NCBI RefSeq assembly: GCF_900112445.1
Contig: NZ_FOYY01000003.1
Span: forward strand, 1-64,000
Source of the DNA: Thiomicrospira sp. ALE5
GTDB taxonomy: Bacteria; Pseudomonadota; Gammaproteobacteria; Thiomicrospirales; Thiomicrospiraceae
Reading direction: 5' to 3'
Length of the DNA: 64,000 nt
This document shows positions 40,296-50,031 of the stretch, piece after piece. Both the position numbers and the translations under genes were made by a program. How positions within the stretch are numbered: the stretch's first letter is position 1; the number at the start of each line of letters is the position of its first letter. The notes beneath the pieces are model-generated. The model saw nothing but the letters and a program-made list of their open reading frames with translations, was not told the origin of the DNA and searched no databases.

Positions 40296-40787
40296 ATGGT
40301 TGCATTCTTAAAACATCAGGTGAAAACATTTGGTTTAACCGAACTCTTTAAGGGACTCGCCGTAACGGGTAAATATTTCTTTAAAAAGAAAATCACCGTA
40401 CGTTACCCAGAAGAAAAAACCCCTTTATCACCTCGTTTTCGTGGCCATCATGCATTGCGTCGCTACGCTAACGGTGAAGAGCGCTGTATTGCTTGTAAAT
40501 TGTGTGAAGCCGTATGTCCGGCCAACGCCATAACAATTGAAGCGGAAGAACGTGATGATGGGACTCGTCGCACAACGCGTTATGACATTGACATGTTCAA
40601 GTGCATCTACTGTGGTTTTTGTGAAGAAGCCTGTCCGGTAGATGCGGTTGTAGAAACACGCGTATTTGAATATGAGTTTCATGAGCGTGGTGAAAATATT
40701 ATGACCAAAGACAAGTTACTTGCTTTTGGTGATAAGTATGAAGCGCAAATTGCAGCGGATCGTCAAGCTGATGCGAAATTCCGTTAA
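40296..40787 (+). CDS. nuoI: NADH-quinone oxidoreductase subunit I
   Basis: NuoI carries clusters N6a and N6b that relay electrons to NuoB. The 163-aa protein has two ferredoxin motifs, with cysteines 64/67/70/74 and 103/106/109/113 in the classic CxxCxxCxxxCP spacing. An N-terminal amphipathic region docks it to the membrane. A CAGGCCTG palindrome begins two bases after its stop codon. Confidence 0.97.
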   Translation: MVAFLKHQVKTFGLTELFKGLAVTGKYFFKKKITVRYPEEKTPLSPRFRGHHALRRYANGEERCIACKLCEAVCPANAITIEAEERDDGTRRTTRYDIDMFKCIYCGFCEEACPVDAVVETRVFEYEFHERGENIMTKDKLLAFGDKYEAQIAADRQADAKFR

Positions 40788-40819
40788 GCAGGCCTGGTGA
40801 GGAATAGGAAAAATAATAT

Positions 40820-41461
40820 ATGACATTTGAACAGTTAATTTTTTATGTACTGGCCGGAATAGCCGTGCTGGCATCTATTATGATGATCTCAGTGAATAAC
40901 CCTGTCAAAGCGGCCTTGTGGCTTGTGTTAACGTTTATCGCGACAGCCGGAGTGTGGATAATGATGCAGGCCGAATTCCTCGGTATTGTATTAATACTAG
41001 TTTATGCCGGTGCGGTAATGGTCTTATTCCTCTTTGTGGTAATGATGTTGGATGTCAACCTTGTCAAACTAAGAGAAGGTTTTACACGTTATTTACCAAT
41101 AGGTGTGTTAGCGGCAGTGGCCATTTTCGCCATGTTGTATATGGTGTTAGGCCCACATCAGTTTGGTTTGGATAAAACCGGTGAACCAGTTAGATTTGCA
41201 GCCGACTATAGTAATACCGAAGCACTTGGTTTACAGCTTTATACCGTACATGCTTATGCATTTATATTAGCAGCGGTATTGTTATTAGTCGGGATTGTTG
41301 CGGCCATTGCCCTGACTATTCGTCGTCGCCCACCACATGAAGTGAAGTATCAAAACATAGATAAGCAAGTTCGTGTCAATCCAAAAGAGCGTTTTGAGAT
41401 GGTCAAGATGAACGCTGTTAAAGAAAAACCTGTTGCACCAAAACAAGAAGGGGATGAATAA
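40820..41461 (+). CDS. nuoJ: NADH-quinone oxidoreductase subunit J
   Basis: NuoJ is a five-helix membrane subunit of complex I. The 213-aa protein has the [14 protein letters not shown] and [20 protein letters not shown] segments typical of the family, then a hydrophilic C-terminal tail rich in lysine. NuoK starts two bases after its stop. Confidence 0.96.
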   Translation: MTFEQLIFYVLAGIAVLASIMMISVNNPVKAALWLVLTFIATAGVWIMMQAEFLGIVLILVYAGAVMVLFLFVVMMLDVNLVKLREGFTRYLPIGVLAAVAIFAMLYMVLGPHQFGLDKTGEPVRFAADYSNTEALGLQLYTVHAYAFILAAVLLLVGIVAAIALTIRRRPPHEVKYQNIDKQVRVNPKERFEMVKMNAVKEKPVAPKQEGDE

Positions 41462-41463
41462 AG

Positions 41464-41769
41464 ATGGTCGCATTGTCCGATTATTTGGTATTTAGTGCCA
41501 TTTTATTTACATTAAGCCTAGCAGGTATTTTTCTTAACCGTAAAAACGTCATCGTGTTATTAATGGCTATCGAGTTAATGCTACTTGCTGTGAATACAAA
41601 CCTTATCGCGTTTTCTTTCTTCTTGAATGATATTTCAGGACAGATTTTCGTGTTCTTTATTCTTACGGTCGCCGCTGCCGAAGCAGCTATTGGCCTTGCC
41701 ATTATCGTCCTCGTGTTTCGAAATCGAAATAGTATCAATGTTGACGATCTAGGTTCATTGAAGGGGTAG
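41464..41769 (+). CDS. nuoK: NADH-quinone oxidoreductase subunit K
   Basis: NuoK is a three-helix membrane subunit with conserved buried glutamates of the proton path, seen here in [11 protein letters not shown] and [11 protein letters not shown]. At 101 aa it has the usual length. The gene lies between nuoJ and nuoL with gaps of two and three bases. Confidence 0.97.
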   Translation: MVALSDYLVFSAILFTLSLAGIFLNRKNVIVLLMAIELMLLAVNTNLIAFSFFLNDISGQIFVFFILTVAAAEAAIGLAIIVLVFRNRNSINVDDLGSLKG

Positions 41770-41772
41770 AGC

Positions 41773-43755
41773 ATGGAACAGCATTTACATACCATATTAA
41801 CGATTATTCTGCTAGCACCTTTATTTGGTGCGGCAGTAGCAGGCTTGTTTGGTCGCCAAGTGGGTCGAGTGGGTGCACAAAGCGTCACCATCGGCTCGGT
41901 GGCAATATCAACAGTTTTGTCTGTTTACGTTTTTTACCTCTATATATTCCAGGGTGCTGACCCCTATAATGCCTCGCTTTATACCTGGATGGTCAGTGAC
42001 GGTATCCGTTTTGAAATCGGCTTCTTGATTGACAAACTCAGTGCGACCATGATGCTGGTGGTCACCTTTGTATCCTTAATGGTGCATATATACACTATTG
42101 GCTACATGGATCATGATGAAGACTATCCGCATGACAACCCTTACTACCAGCGCTTCTTTAGTTATTTATCGCTATTTACCTTCTCAATGTTGTCATTGGT
42201 TATGGCCAATAACTTCTTACAGTTATTTTTTGGTTGGGAAGCAGTAGGCCTAGTCTCTTATCTATTGATTGGCTTCTACATGAAGCGCGAATCGGCTATT
42301 ACAGCAAACCTTAAAGCTTTTCTTGTAAACCGCGTGGGTGACTTTGGTTTCATTTTGGGTATTGCGATGGTATTCGTATACTTCAATACCATGGATTATC
42401 AAGAATTCTTTGATCGCCTAGCCGAACATGAACACACCATGGTGCAGTTTATCCCGGGCGTCGAATGGTCTGTTATTACAGTGATGGTGATTTTGCTATT
42501 TATTGGTGCCATGGGTAAATCAGCGCAAATGCCATTACATGTGTGGCTGCCTGAATCAATGGAAGGCCCAACACCAATTTCAGCACTTATTCATGCCGCT
42601 ACCATGGTAACCGCAGGTATCTTTATGGTTGCTCGTTTGTCGCCTGCTTACGAAATGTCTGAGGCGGCACTACAATTCATTCTAATTGTCGGCGCGTTAA
42701 CCGCCTTTATGATGGGCTTGTTAGGTATTATTCAAAACGACATTAAGCGGGTGGTTGCCTATTCAACTTTGTCACAGCTAGGTTACATGACAGCGGCGTT
42801 AGGTGCTTCAGCCTATGCGGCTTCTATGTTTCATGTATTAACCCATGCCTTTTTTAAAGCCTTGTTATTCTTGGCGGCAGGTTCTGTTATTATCGCCATG
42901 CACCATATCCAAGACATTCGTCAAATGGGTGGGCTAAGAAAACACATGCCAATCACCTATTTTGCGTTGCTCATCGGATCTTTGGCATTGATCGGTTTCC
43001 CTGGGTTCGCTGGCTTCTTCTCAAAAGACTCCATACTGCTTGCAGTAGGTGAGAGTGACATCGCCGGCTCCGGGTTTGCTTATGCCTTGCTCTTAATGGG
43101 TGTGTTTGTTACGGCCTTCTACAGCTTTAGAATGTTCTTCCTTGTCTTCCACGGTCAAGAAAGTGAGTATGTACGTACGCACACTATCCATGAATCACCG
43201 AAGGTTGTAACAGTGCCATTGATTCTGTTGGCGATCCCCTCTGTATTGCTTGGTCTATTTATGGTTGAATCGATACTCGATGGTAGCTACTTCTCAGACT
43301 CCATTTTCGTCTTGGCACAAAACGATGTACTGGCACGTGTCCATGATCAGTATTTTGATTCTGTTGTTGGATTTATCTTGCATGGCTTTATGTCGGTGCC
43401 AGTCTGGCTGGCCCTTGCCGGTGTGGCATTAGCATGGTTCTTCTATCTGAAGCGTCCAGATATTCCAGCGAAGATAGCTGCCAGCCTACCGCGTGCTAAG
43501 GGTATGTTGGAAAATGCCTATGGTTTTGACCGCTTTAACGACATAGTGTTCACTAAAGGGTCAATTAAGCTGGGACATTATTTATGGAAATCAATCGATA
43601 CCAAAGTGATTGATACGGGTATGGTTAATGGTACCGTTAAACACATTGCAAACCTTGCAACTATGTCACGTGAGTCGCAGACGGGTTATATGTATCATTA
43701 TGCGTTTGTTATGATCTTTGGCCTGTTAGGTCTGCTGATCTGGGCTCTTTGGTAA
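41773..43755 (+). CDS. nuoL: NADH-quinone oxidoreductase subunit L
   Basis: NuoL is the distal antiporter-like proton-pumping subunit with the long lateral helix. The 660-aa protein has many transmembrane segments. GWEAVGLVSYLLIGF and AMGKSAQMPLHVWLPESMEGPTP hold the conserved glutamate and lysine of the channel, and HAATMVTAGIFMVAR follows. The length fits NuoL and not NuoM or NuoN. Confidence 0.97.
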   Translation: MEQHLHTILTIILLAPLFGAAVAGLFGRQVGRVGAQSVTIGSVAISTVLSVYVFYLYIFQGADPYNASLYTWMVSDGIRFEIGFLIDKLSATMMLVVTFVSLMVHIYTIGYMDHDEDYPHDNPYYQRFFSYLSLFTFSMLSLVMANNFLQLFFGWEAVGLVSYLLIGFYMKRESAITANLKAFLVNRVGDFGFILGIAMVFVYFNTMDYQEFFDRLAEHEHTMVQFIPGVEWSVITVMVILLFIGAMGKSAQMPLHVWLPESMEGPTPISALIHAATMVTAGIFMVARLSPAYEMSEAALQFILIVGALTAFMMGLLGIIQNDIKRVVAYSTLSQLGYMTAALGASAYAASMFHVLTHAFFKALLFLAAGSVIIAMHHIQDIRQMGGLRKHMPITYFALLIGSLALIGFPGFAGFFSKDSILLAVGESDIAGSGFAYALLLMGVFVTAFYSFRMFFLVFHGQESEYVRTHTIHESPKVVTVPLILLAIPSVLLGLFMVESILDGSYFSDSIFVLAQNDVLARVHDQYFDSVVGFILHGFMSVPVWLALAGVALAWFFYLKRPDIPAKIAASLPRAKGMLENAYGFDRFNDIVFTKGSIKLGHYLWKSIDTKVIDTGMVNGTVKHIANLATMSRESQTGYMYHYAFVMIFGLLGLLIWALW

Positions 43756-43785
43756 GTATAAGAATAAGAAAAGGAAATCGTATTC

Positions 43786-45300
43786 ATGTCTGTAGGCTAC
43801 CCAATTCTTAGTACGCTGATTTGGCTTCCGATCATCGCCGGGCTTATTGTCCTGTTTGCGGGTCGGAATAATCCAAACTTTGCCAAGTGGTTTTCATTTG
43901 GCGCGGCTGTACTCACATTTATCTTATCCTTACCGCTGTATTTTGCGTTTGATATGACGACTGCAGACATGCAGTTTGTTGAGCGCATGGACTGGATCCC
44001 ACAATACAACATCCAGTACTTTCTAGGCGTCGATGGCTTATCAATGCCATTGGTGCTATTGACTACCTTTACCCAAATACTGGTCATAGCATCAGCCTGG
44101 TCTGTTATTAAAACGCGCGTCGAACAGTACATGGGTGCCTTCATGATTATGCAAGGTATCATGATAGGTGTATTTACAGCACTAGATTCGATTTTGTTCT
44201 ATGTGTTTTGGGAAGCCTTGTTGATTCCAATGTTCATCGTCATTGGTATCTGGGGTGGTCCAAATCGTGTATACGCTACGATGAAGTTTTTCCTATACAC
44301 CTTTTTGGGATCGGTGTTTATGTTCATCGCATTCCTATATATGTACTTCCAAATCGGAAGCTTCTCGATTCTTGATTTCCATGCGATGCCACTAGGCATT
44401 ACTGCGCAAATCCTAATATTCTTGGCCTTTTTGGTTGCCTTTGCAGTCAAAATCCCTATGTTCCCTGTCCATACCTGGCTACCCGATGCGCACGTTGAAG
44501 CACCTACGGCAGGGTCGGTGGTACTGGCCGCAATTATGCTGAAAATGGGTGGTTACGGGTTTGTTCGCTTCAGCTTGCCGATTACCCCGGATGCCTCAGC
44601 CACACTTGATTGGTTAATCATCCTGTTATCATTAATTGCTATCGTCTATATCGGCTTTATTGCACTTATCCAAAGAGATATGAAAAAGCTGGTTGCGTAT
44701 TCTTCGATTGCACACATGGGCTTTGTTACCCTCGGTATGTTCCTGGTGTATTCAATCGTGGCCAAAACCGGTGATACCCAAGGTGCCGCCTTGGGTATGG
44801 AAGGGGCGATGGTGCAGATGATTTCGCATGGCTTTATCTCTGGCGCGATGTTCTTGGCGATAGGGGTGCTTTATGACCGAATGCACACACGTGATATCAG
44901 TGCTTATGGCGGGGTTGTTAACACCATGCCGTGGTTCGCTTTCTTTGCAGTCCTTTTTGCCATGGCCAATGCCGGCTTACCAGGTACCTCTGGTTTTGTC
45001 GGGGAATTTATGGTTATCCTAAGTGCATTCAAAGCAAACGTTTGGTTTGGCATATTAGCGGCAACCACCTTGATTGTGGGCGCGGCCTATACCTTGTGGA
45101 TGATAAAACGTGTGGTGTTTGGCAAGGTGGCGAATGATAACGTCGCCCAGCTACAAGATCTTAACCGCCGTGAGTTTGCGATTATGGCCACCCTAGCATT
45201 TGTGATTGTGCTGCTGGGTGTTTGGCCAAATCCATTACTTGAAGTCATGCATGCCTCGGTTGATAACCTGCTTATCCAGGCAACAACCAGTAAGCTTTAA
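43786..45300 (+). CDS. nuoM: NADH-quinone oxidoreductase subunit M
   Basis: NuoM is the second antiporter-like proton-pumping subunit. The 504-aa protein has FWEALLIPMFIVIGIWGG with the channel glutamate, VKIPMFPVHTWLPDAHVEAPTAGS with the lysine motif, and YSSIAHMGFVTLG. A ribosome site AAAGGAAAT precedes the start. Confidence 0.97.
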   Translation: MSVGYPILSTLIWLPIIAGLIVLFAGRNNPNFAKWFSFGAAVLTFILSLPLYFAFDMTTADMQFVERMDWIPQYNIQYFLGVDGLSMPLVLLTTFTQILVIASAWSVIKTRVEQYMGAFMIMQGIMIGVFTALDSILFYVFWEALLIPMFIVIGIWGGPNRVYATMKFFLYTFLGSVFMFIAFLYMYFQIGSFSILDFHAMPLGITAQILIFLAFLVAFAVKIPMFPVHTWLPDAHVEAPTAGSVVLAAIMLKMGGYGFVRFSLPITPDASATLDWLIILLSLIAIVYIGFIALIQRDMKKLVAYSSIAHMGFVTLGMFLVYSIVAKTGDTQGAALGMEGAMVQMISHGFISGAMFLAIGVLYDRMHTRDISAYGGVVNTMPWFAFFAVLFAMANAGLPGTSGFVGEFMVILSAFKANVWFGILAATTLIVGAAYTLWMIKRVVFGKVANDNVAQLQDLNRREFAIMATLAFVIVLLGVWPNPLLEVMHASVDNLLIQATTSKL

Positions 45301-45333
45301 TTTAACAGAACACTAAGATTAGGTAACGTCACT

Positions 45334-46776
45334 ATGCATTTTGAAATTCCAGCATTTAGTCCCGCCATCCCTGAAATGGTGCTTCTGGCATTAGCCTCGT
45401 TTATTTTGATCGCCGATACCTTTTGGTCAAAAAAACACCCTAATGCAACCTATTGGGCATCCCAGATTGCTTTGGTTATTGTCGGCATCCTGATTCTGTT
45501 CAGTTTCACAACCGAAACGCAGGTTACCTTCCATGACAGCTTTATTCGTGATGCCTTTGGTGATGTACTCAAGCTATTTATCGTGATTGTTTCGCTTGGC
45601 GTGTTTTTATTCTCACGCGATTACATGCGTCTTAATAACTTCTATAAAGGTGAATTCTTCACGCTAGGTTTATTTGCCATACTAGGTATGTTTGTCATGG
45701 TTTCATCCTACAACTTTATTACCTTATTTGTAGGCCTAGAAATCATGTCATTAGCCATGTATGCAATGATTGCTATGCAGCGTGATTCTTCAGCAGCCAC
45801 TGAAGCCGCCCTCAAGTATTTTGTATTAGGTGCAATGGCAACCGGCTTATTACTATACGGTCTATCAATGATTTATGGTGCCACTGGCACGCTAACGATT
45901 CCAGACGTTAAAGAAGTAATTGCATCGGGAGACGTAAATGCAACCGTATTAGCCTTTGGTGTCGTGTTTATTGTGATAGGTTTAGGCTTTAAGTTAGGCG
46001 CGGTTCCTTTCCACATGTGGGTACCCGATGTGTATCAAGGCTCACCCACCGCGGTGACGCTATTTATTGCCTCGGCACCAAAAATTGCCGCATTTGCCAT
46101 TGTGTATCGCTTGCTGGTAGATGGTTTACCAGGCTTGGTAGTCGATTGGCAACAACTGTTAATCATCATGTCGGTGCTTTCGATGGTCATTGGTACGTTG
46201 ATTGCGCTTATGCAAACTAATTTCAAGCGTCTGCTAGCCTACTCTGGTATTACGCATATTGGTTTTCTATTAATGGGCTTTATTGCAGCGACCCCAGAAG
46301 GCTATTCAGCGGCTATGTTCTATGTATTGGTTTACGCAATTAGTAGTGTGGCGGCCTTTGGCCTAATAATAGCCCTTGCGCGCACCGGCAACCAATTTGA
46401 AGAGATTGCCGACTTTAAAGGTTTAAATCAGCGCAATCCTTGGTTAGCCGCTATGATGTTGATAGTCTTGTTCTCTATGGCTGGTATCCCACCGTTTATT
46501 GGGTTCTATGCTAAACTTGTTGTGTTAGAAGAAGTGATCTCAGCAGGCTTCTTGTGGTTAGCTCTTATAGGTGTAGTGACTGCCGTTATCGGCGCCTTCT
46601 ATTACTTGAAGGTGATTAAAGCGATGTACTTTGACAGTAACGAAGATAAGTCATTGCTTCCTGTAGCCGCTAAGGATGTGGCTATTGGTGTCAGTGCCTA
46701 TTCGGTTTCACTTTTATTGTTAGGTTTAATGCCTGCATTGTTAATGGGTGTCGCCTACAATAGCGTTTTGGGTTAA
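45334..46776 (+). CDS. nuoN: NADH-quinone oxidoreductase subunit N
   Basis: NuoN is the third antiporter-like subunit, closest to NuoK. The 480-aa protein has LFVGLEIMSLAMYAMIA, KLGAVPFHMWVPDVYQGSPT and YSGITHIGFLLMG. It completes the canonical A-to-N set. A DUF2818 gene follows after 18 bases, in line with the same transcript. Confidence 0.97.
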   Translation: MHFEIPAFSPAIPEMVLLALASFILIADTFWSKKHPNATYWASQIALVIVGILILFSFTTETQVTFHDSFIRDAFGDVLKLFIVIVSLGVFLFSRDYMRLNNFYKGEFFTLGLFAILGMFVMVSSYNFITLFVGLEIMSLAMYAMIAMQRDSSAATEAALKYFVLGAMATGLLLYGLSMIYGATGTLTIPDVKEVIASGDVNATVLAFGVVFIVIGLGFKLGAVPFHMWVPDVYQGSPTAVTLFIASAPKIAAFAIVYRLLVDGLPGLVVDWQQLLIIMSVLSMVIGTLIALMQTNFKRLLAYSGITHIGFLLMGFIAATPEGYSAAMFYVLVYAISSVAAFGLIIALARTGNQFEEIADFKGLNQRNPWLAAMMLIVLFSMAGIPPFIGFYAKLVVLEEVISAGFLWLALIGVVTAVIGAFYYLKVIKAMYFDSNEDKSLLPVAAKDVAIGVSAYSVSLLLLGLMPALLMGVAYNSVLG

Positions 46777-46794
46777 ATAAAAGGGAACCATTAG

Positions 46795-47148
46795 ATGAGC
46801 TTAGAACAATCAGTATGGATATTATTAGTTTTAGCAATCGTGATGGCTAATCTGCCGTTCCTGTTTACTCAGCGACTATTTTTAGCTATACCGTTAAAAA
46901 ACGAAAAAACAATTCCAGTCTACATTGCTGAGTGGTTTGTATTGTTTTTAGTAATGGGTGGCTTCGCCTATATGATTGAATATGCAGCGATGGGCAATAT
47001 TGCACCACAAGAATGGGAGTTTTATGTCGTAAACCTATTTTTGTTTATGATTTTTGCCTTCCCAGGATTTATCTATCGTTTCAATTTTAAGATGTACCTA
47101 GATAAACACCAAAAAGCAGCTCGCAAGCAGGCAGAAAGCCAATCATAA
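46795..47148 (+). CDS. DUF2818 family membrane protein
   Basis: The 117-aa protein has three predicted transmembrane segments (about residues 6-25, 44-63 and 81-97) and a charged C terminus. PFLFTQRLFLAIPLKNEK and EWFVLFLVMGGFAYMIE are typical of DUF2818. Its function is unknown. Such genes commonly lie straight after nuoN in betaproteobacteria, so a role in complex I assembly or stability is a reasonable guess, not shown. It keeps the spacing and strand of the nuo operon. Confidence 0.8.
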   Translation: MSLEQSVWILLVLAIVMANLPFLFTQRLFLAIPLKNEKTIPVYIAEWFVLFLVMGGFAYMIEYAAMGNIAPQEWEFYVVNLFLFMIFAFPGFIYRFNFKMYLDKHQKAARKQAESQS

Positions 47149-47167
47149 ATTAAATTCATTATAGGGG

Positions 47168-47195
47168 TTGCAATCTCTGCTTCATCCCCTATAAT
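47168..47195 (+). promoter_or_regulatory. Sigma-70 promoter of the initiator tRNA gene
   Basis: TTGCAA at 47168-47173 and a perfect TATAAT at 47190-47195 are 16 bases apart. The tRNA begins 15 bases after the -10 box, so transcription should start near 47202. The promoter sits inside an 8-bp inverted repeat (TATAGGGG at 47160-47167 and CCCCTATA at 47186-47193) whose right arm overlaps the -10 box. Confidence 0.8.
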
Positions 47196-47210
47196 ACGCA
47201 CATCAATTAA

Positions 47211-47287
<77 letters not shown>

Positions 47288-47292
47288 ATCTT

Positions 47293-47328
47293 AAAAAACC
47301 GGCATCCTTTAAAGGTGCCGGTTTTTTT
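47293..47328 (+). terminator. Rho-independent terminator of the tRNA-fMet gene
   Basis: AACCGGCATCCTTT and AAAGGTGCCGGTT form a stem with a short loop and one G-T/A-C type mismatch region, followed by seven T residues. It begins six bases after the tRNA. A matching A run on the left side means it could also act in the other direction. Confidence 0.85.
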
Positions 47329-47426
47329 GTTTAATTTTGTTAAACTTGGCTAATCCATTTAGCTTGTTTCATATCTTGCGAATTGTCTTTATACTTGAAA
47401 TCACTAGTCTAGTTTAGAGAGTTGTA

Positions 47427-48779
47427 ATGAAGAATTTATGTGCATTTAAGGCTTATGATATTCGAGGCAAAGTGCCTGAGGATTTAAATGAAGACATGGC
47501 TTATAAGTTGGGTCGAGTATTTGCTGATGAATTGCAGGCCAAGCGCGTGGTGCTGGGTTATGACATTCGTTTGGAAAGTGAAGGTTTAGCGGCAGCGTTA
47601 ACGCGTGGCTTAACGGAGGCTGGCGCAGAAGTGTTGTCGCTGGGTTTGTGTGGCACCGAGGAAGTCTATTTTAATACCGTGGATTTTAATGCCGATGGTG
47701 GCATTATGGTCACCGCCAGCCATAACCCTAAGGGTTATAATGGTATGAAGTTGGTAGCCAAGGACGCGCAACCGATTTCGCGCGATTCGGGCTTGGCACG
47801 CTTTGCCGCGCGGATTTTGGCCGATGATTTGGGCGACGCGGCCGAACAACCAGGCCTGGTGACACCTTATTTCAGTAAAGCGCGCTATATTAATCATTTA
47901 ATTAGTTATGTTGACTTGACCAGTTTAAAGCCGCTCAAAGTGGTGATGGATTGTGGTAATGGTGCCGCAGGGGCGGTCATCCGAGATATTGCCGCGCAGT
48001 TGCCGTTTGAGTGTGTGTTTGTGAATGACACCCCGGATGGCAACTTCCCTAACGGCGTGCCGAATCCTTTGCTACCTACTATGCGTGAGATGACGGCAAC
48101 CGCAGTGCGTGAGCATAACGCCGATCTTGGCATTGCGTGGGATGGGGATTTTGATCGCTGTTTTTTGTTTGATGAAACCGGTGAGTTTGTTGAGGGCTAT
48201 TATCTGGTCGGCCTGTTAGCTAAAACGTTATTGGCCAAACAGCCCGGTGCCAAGATTATTTATGATCCGCGTTTAACCTGGAACACCATTGAGCAGGTAA
48301 CGGATGCCGGTGGCGTGCCGATTCAATCTAAAACCGGCCATGCTTTTATTAAAGAGCGGATGCGGTTGGAAGATGCCTTGTATGGCGGCGAGATGTCCGC
48401 GCATCATTACTTTAAGGATTTTTTCTACTGCGATTCGGGGATGATTCCGTGGCTATTGATTACCCAGTTGATGTCGGTATCCGGCCAACCCCTCAGCGCG
48501 TTAGTGGCTGAACGGGTCGCGGCCTATCCCTGTAGTGGCGAATTGAATTACAAAGTGGCTGATGTGGCAGCGGTGTTAGCCCGCGTTCAGGCGCATTTTG
48601 CCGCCTTGAATCCGGTACAAGATGATACCGATGGCTTGGGATTGGATTTTGGTCATTGGCGTTTGAATATTCGGGCTTCGAATACTGAACCCTTACTGCG
48701 TTTGAATGTGGAAAGCAAGGGTGACCAAGCTCTCGTTTGGCATAAGGTTGCTGAGATAGAAAAATTGATTTCTGTATAG
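47427..48779 (+). CDS. manB: Phosphomannomutase (ManB/CpsG type)
   Basis: The enzyme interconverts mannose-6-phosphate and mannose-1-phosphate for GDP-mannose-derived sugars in surface polysaccharides. The 450-aa protein has the phosphoserine S98 in TASHNP, the metal loop [16 protein letters not shown] for sugar specificity, and [12 protein letters not shown] for the phosphate. [10 protein letters not shown] fits ManB/AlgC over GlmM. Base composition is more GC-rich than the nuo genes: two sampled 60-base lines are 55% GC against 38% for one in nuoN. One CAGGCCTG lies at 47851. Confidence 0.9.
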   Translation: MKNLCAFKAYDIRGKVPEDLNEDMAYKLGRVFADELQAKRVVLGYDIRLESEGLAAALTRGLTEAGAEVLSLGLCGTEEVYFNTVDFNADGGIMVTASHNPKGYNGMKLVAKDAQPISRDSGLARFAARILADDLGDAAEQPGLVTPYFSKARYINHLISYVDLTSLKPLKVVMDCGNGAAGAVIRDIAAQLPFECVFVNDTPDGNFPNGVPNPLLPTMREMTATAVREHNADLGIAWDGDFDRCFLFDETGEFVEGYYLVGLLAKTLLAKQPGAKIIYDPRLTWNTIEQVTDAGGVPIQSKTGHAFIKERMRLEDALYGGEMSAHHYFKDFFYCDSGMIPWLLITQLMSVSGQPLSALVAERVAAYPCSGELNYKVADVAAVLARVQAHFAALNPVQDDTDGLGLDFGHWRLNIRASNTEPLLRLNVESKGDQALVWHKVAEIEKLISV

Positions 48780-48813
48780 TCTTAATGGGCTATTTGAACA
48801 TGAGAGCAAGAAT

Positions 48814-49995
48814 ATGAGTATCAAAATCTTGGTTACTGGCGGTGCCGGCTTTATTGGTAGTGCGGGGGTGCGTCATATTATTAATGACACCGATCATTCT
48901 GTGGTAAATGTTGATAAATTGACTTATGCTGGCAACCTCGAATCACTGCAAAGCGTTAGTGATCATGAGCGTTACGCCTTTGAACAGGTGGATATTTGCG
49001 ATGCCGCAGAACTTAAGCGCGTATTCAGCCAACACCAACCTGATATTGTGATGCACATGGCGGCGGAGTCGCACGTTGACCGTTCTATTGATGGGCCGGG
49101 CGCGTTTATTCAAACCAATATTGTTGGTACTTATACCTTGTTGGAGCAGGCTAGGGCTTATTGGGCAGGCCTGCAAGGTGATAAAAAAGCCCATTTCCGT
49201 TTTCATCATATTTCGACGGATGAAGTTTATGGCGATTTACCCCACCCTGACGAGTTAGATCGCCACGCTGTGCTCGCGACAGAAAGCGGAGGTCATTGCG
49301 AGCGCAGCGAAGCAACCTCTGAAGAACAACCACTGCCGTTGTTCCAGGAAACCACCGCCTACGCGCCCAGCTCGCCCTACAGTGCCAGCAAAGCCGCCTC
49401 GGATCATTTGGTGCGCGCTTGGCTTAGAACCTACAATTTGCCAACTCTGGTGACCAATTGCTCTAACAACTATGGCTCTTATCATTTCCCAGAAAAACTG
49501 ATTCCGTTGATCATTTTGAATGCCCTTGAAGGCAAACCCCTGCCCGTATATGGCAAAGGTAATCAAATTCGTGATTGGCTGTATGTCGAAGACCATGCCC
49601 GTGCTCTAGTCCTCGTTGCTACCCAAGGTAAAATAGGCGAAACCTATAACATCGGTGGCCATAATGAAAAACAAAATATCGAAGTGGTTAAAACCATTTG
49701 CGCGGTGCTAGAAGAATTGTATCCCAGCGAAAATAATCCCAATATTGACAGTTATTCGTGCCAGCCGGGCAATGCTGACAGCTACGCAGCTTTGATAAAA
49801 TACGTTACCGATAGACCTGGCCACGATATGCGTTATGCCATCGACGCCAGTAAAATCCAGCGTGAACTCGGCTGGACACCGCAAGAAACTTTCGAATCAG
49901 GCATTCGCAAAACCGTGCAATGGTATCTTGATAACCAGGCCTGGTGCCAGCGTGTCCAAGATGGTAGTTATCAACGCGAACGCCTTGGACACTAG
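48814..49995 (+). CDS. rmlB: dTDP-glucose 4,6-dehydratase with an in-frame repeat insertion
   Basis: RmlB converts dTDP-glucose to dTDP-4-keto-6-deoxyglucose, the route to rhamnose and related sugars. The 393-aa short-chain dehydrogenase has the NAD loop GGAGFIG at 9-15, catalytic T135/D136/E137 in STDEVYGD, and the YxxxK pair Y189/K193. About 20 extra residues (roughly 149-169), including GHCERSEAT, sit between the catalytic DEVYGD and the conserved [12 protein letters not shown]; they are encoded by a palindromic repeat. The frame is intact and all catalytic residues remain. The other rhamnose genes are not here. Two CAGGCCTG sites lie at 49166 and 49936. Confidence 0.93.
   Translation: MSIKILVTGGAGFIGSAGVRHIINDTDHSVVNVDKLTYAGNLESLQSVSDHERYAFEQVDICDAAELKRVFSQHQPDIVMHMAAESHVDRSIDGPGAFIQTNIVGTYTLLEQARAYWAGLQGDKKAHFRFHHISTDEVYGDLPHPDELDRHAVLATESGGHCERSEATSEEQPLPLFQETTAYAPSSPYSASKAASDHLVRAWLRTYNLPTLVTNCSNNYGSYHFPEKLIPLIILNALEGKPLPVYGKGNQIRDWLYVEDHARALVLVATQGKIGETYNIGGHNEKQNIEVVKTICAVLEELYPSENNPNIDSYSCQPGNADSYAALIKYVTDRPGHDMRYAIDASKIQRELGWTPQETFESGIRKTVQWYLDNQAWCQRVQDGSYQRERLGH
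49256..49319 (+). repeat. Palindromic repeat element inserted in frame within rmlB
   Basis: The right arm (49291-49317) contains GGTCATTGCGAGCGCAGCGA followed by AGCAACC. The left arm (49257-49280), containing CGCCACGCTGTGCTCGCGAC, is its imperfect reverse complement. A loop of about 10 bases lies between them. Repeats of the type 'gtcattgcgagcg...gcgaagcaa', read as HCERSEA peptides, are known as dispersed palindromic elements in several bacterial genomes. The segment has no counterpart in E. coli RmlB as I recall it, so it reads as an insertion. Only one copy is in the window. Confidence 0.75.
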
Positions 49996-50031
49996 CAAAA
50001 ATTAAAAATTAACAAATTAACAGGAGAGCAA

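Noticed and set aside
49301-49330. Frameshift or sequencing error as the source of the odd RmlB segment
   Set aside because: The frame before and after is the same and intact, and the DNA forms a recognisable inverted repeat, so an insertion explains it better.
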